Shown here: one piece after another, positions 62,541-64,000 of the stretch
How positions within the stretch are numbered: the first letter of the stretch is position 1
Layout of the letters: every line of letters starts with the position of its first letter
NCBI GenBank assembly: GCA_017307865.1
Contig: JAFKGE010000024.1
Span: forward strand, 1-64,000
Direction: 5' to 3'
Length of the DNA: 64,000 nt
Source: Burkholderiales bacterium
Lineage (GTDB): Bacteria > Pseudomonadota > Gammaproteobacteria > Burkholderiales > Burkholderiaceae_C
Notes under the pieces: model-generated
Databases searched by the model: none
What the model saw: only the letters and a program-made list of their open reading frames with translations
What the model was told of the DNA's origin: nothing
Translations under genes and position numbers: made by a program

Positions 62541-64000
62541 TGAACCGGAAAAACCAACGCTTGTCGCTGCTGGTGGGCGCGACCCTGCTGGCGCTGGCGA
62601 GCGCCGCGTCGGCGCAGACGGTGCGCATCGCCAACCAGGGCGACGCGCTGTCGCTCGACCCGCATTCGCTCAACGAGTCGCTGCAGCTGTCGGTCGACAG
62701 CAACGCCTACGAGGCGCTGGTGGGCTGGAACAAGAAGCTGGAGATGGAGCCGCGCCTGGCCACGTCGTGGAAGCAGACCGCGCCCACGGTGTGGCGCTTC
62801 GAGCTGCGCAAGGGCGTGCAGTTCTACGACGGCACGCCGTTCACGGCCGACGACGTGGTGTTCACCATGGGCCGCATCATGGCCGACGGCTCGGACATGA
62901 AGAGCTATGGCACCGACGTGAAGGAAACGCGCAAGATCGACGATCACACGATCGAGATCGAGACCAAGTCGCCGCAGCCCATCCTGCCGCAGATCCTCTC
63001 GCAGGTCTACATCATGAGCAAGAAGTGGTGCGAGGCCAACGACGCCGTCAAGCCGGTGGACCGGCGCAAGGGGGTGGAGAACACCGCCTCGTTCAAGACC
63101 AACGGCACCGGCCCCTACCACGTGCGCGAGCGCCAGCCGGGCGTGCGCACGGTGTTCGTGCGCAACCCGCGCTACTGGGGCAAGATCGAAGGCAACGCGC
63201 AGGAAGTCATCTTCACGCCCATCGCCAACCCGGCCACCCGCGTGGCGGCGCTGCTGTCGGGCGAGATCGACGTGATGGAGCCGGTGCCGGTGCAGGACAT
63301 CGCCCGCGTCAACGCCAACGCCGGCACGCGCGTCATTGCCGGGCCCGAGCTGCGCACCATCTTCCTGGGCATGGACCAGAAGCGCGACGAGCTGCAGTTC
63401 TCCAGCGTCAAGGGCAAGAACCCGTTCAAGGACGTGCGCGTGCGCAAGGCCTTCTACCAGGCGATCGACATCGAGGGCATCAAGAAGACGGTGATGCGCG
63501 GCCAGTCGCGCCCCACCGCGCTGATGGTGGGCCCCGGCATCAACGGCTGGACCGAGGCGCAGGACAAGCGCTTTCCGTACGACGTCGCGGCGGCCAAGAA
63601 GCTGCTGGTCGAGGCCGGCTACCCCGACGGCTTCGAGGTGACCATGAACTGCCCCAACGACCGCTACGTCAACGACGGGCAGATCTGCCAGACGGTGGCG
63701 GCCAACCTGTCCAAGATCGGGGTCAAGATCAACCTGCAGGCCGAGACCAAGGGCACCTACTTTCCCAAGATCCTGCGCCGCGACACCAGCTTCTATCTGC
63801 TGGGCTGGACGCCCTCGACCTACGACGCGCACAACGTGCTGAACGCCATCATGCACTGCCCGGACGACAAGACCGGAGCCGGCCAGTTCAACCTGGGCAG
63901 CTATTGCAACCCCAAGCTGGACGAGCTGACGGCCAAGATCGGCGCCGAGACCGACCAGGCCAAGCGCAACGCGATGATCAAGGAGGCGTTCCAGATGCAC
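62541..64000 (+). CDS. dppA: dipeptide/oligopeptide ABC transporter substrate-binding protein (3' end outside window)
   Basis: The visible 486 residues form a periplasmic SBP_bac_5 protein: signal peptide ending ASA-QTVRIA, then LDPHSLNES, YEALVGWNKKLEMEPRLATSWKQ, FELRKGVQFYDGTPFTADDVVFT, and VRKAFYQAIDIEGIKKTVMRGQ. It is expected to bind peptides; glutathione or opines are possible. Shine-Dalgarno AAGGAGA precedes the ATG at 62541. The frame is open at the window edge. Confidence 0.93.

Noticed and set aside
59983..62703. A 906-codon minus-strand frame over the porin and dppB.
   Set aside because: It spans an obvious terminator and two well-supported genes; composition is that of an antisense shadow.

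Overview
The window is GC-rich (most genes end codons in G or C) and matches a betaproteobacterium of the order Burkholderiales, most likely family Comamonadaceae. Support for this: the gene orders zapD-coaE-pilD-pilC-pilB, dusB-fis-purH, pilGHIJ-chpA-yqgE-ruvX-pyrR-pyrB-pyrC'; a Gram-negative beta-type porin; and ten copies of an intergenic repeat built around GATAGCTGCTTGCGCTTG, a type I associate with Comamonadaceae. The genus cannot be fixed from this window. It reads as chromosomal sequence; no phage, plasmid or CRISPR signature was seen, and the only mobile-element trace is a transposase 3' end at the left edge.

Layout. 1-140: end of a transposase, probably IS630 family. 161-5520 (minus): zapD, coaE and the type IV pilus assembly genes pilD, pilC, pilB. 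5771-9332: yqaA, then dusB-fis and purH. 9333-9746: a gene-free stretch full of inverted repeats. 9747-11982 (minus): hemL and thiD. 12266-21964: the Pil-Chp chemosensory operon pilG-pilH-pilI-pilJ-chpA, which in relatives controls the pilus built by pilBCD. 22029-25879: yqgE, ruvX and the pyrimidine genes pyrR-pyrB-pyrC' (the last a catalytically dead dihydroorotase). 25891-27312: two copper-associated secreted proteins. 27352-30176: divergent ATPase and permease of an iron-type ABC importer with no binding protein.

30213-45904 is a sulfur-oxidation island: an ArsR-type regulator with cysteines placed as in persulfide sensors, flavocytochrome c sulfide dehydrogenase (fccAB), cytochrome c4, a thiosulfate-type YeeE/YedE importer, a metallo-beta-lactamase-fold protein, soxW, a small cytochrome c, soxCD, soxYZ, soxAX, soxB and a secreted DsrE-family protein. 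Together these import or handle thiosulfate and sulfide in the periplasm, carry them on SoxYZ, and pass electrons to cytochromes c. An ornithine cyclodeaminase-arginase pair sits inside the island. A short decayed copy of soxB lies just after it.

46609-57038 is a type II secretion locus (gspE-D-N-M-L-K-J-I-H-G on minus, gspC on plus) with no gspF. The right end holds ilvA, a strong candidate small RNA with its own terminator (58790-58881, minus), an OsmC-family gene, coq7, a major porin, and the start of a dipeptide/oligopeptide ABC importer (permease, then a binding protein cut by the window end).

The most unusual items are the unannotated small RNA, the soxB fragment, repeats that supply coding or start/stop sequence to hemL, gspH and gspJ, and a shared dyad motif at several promoters of the sulfur island.
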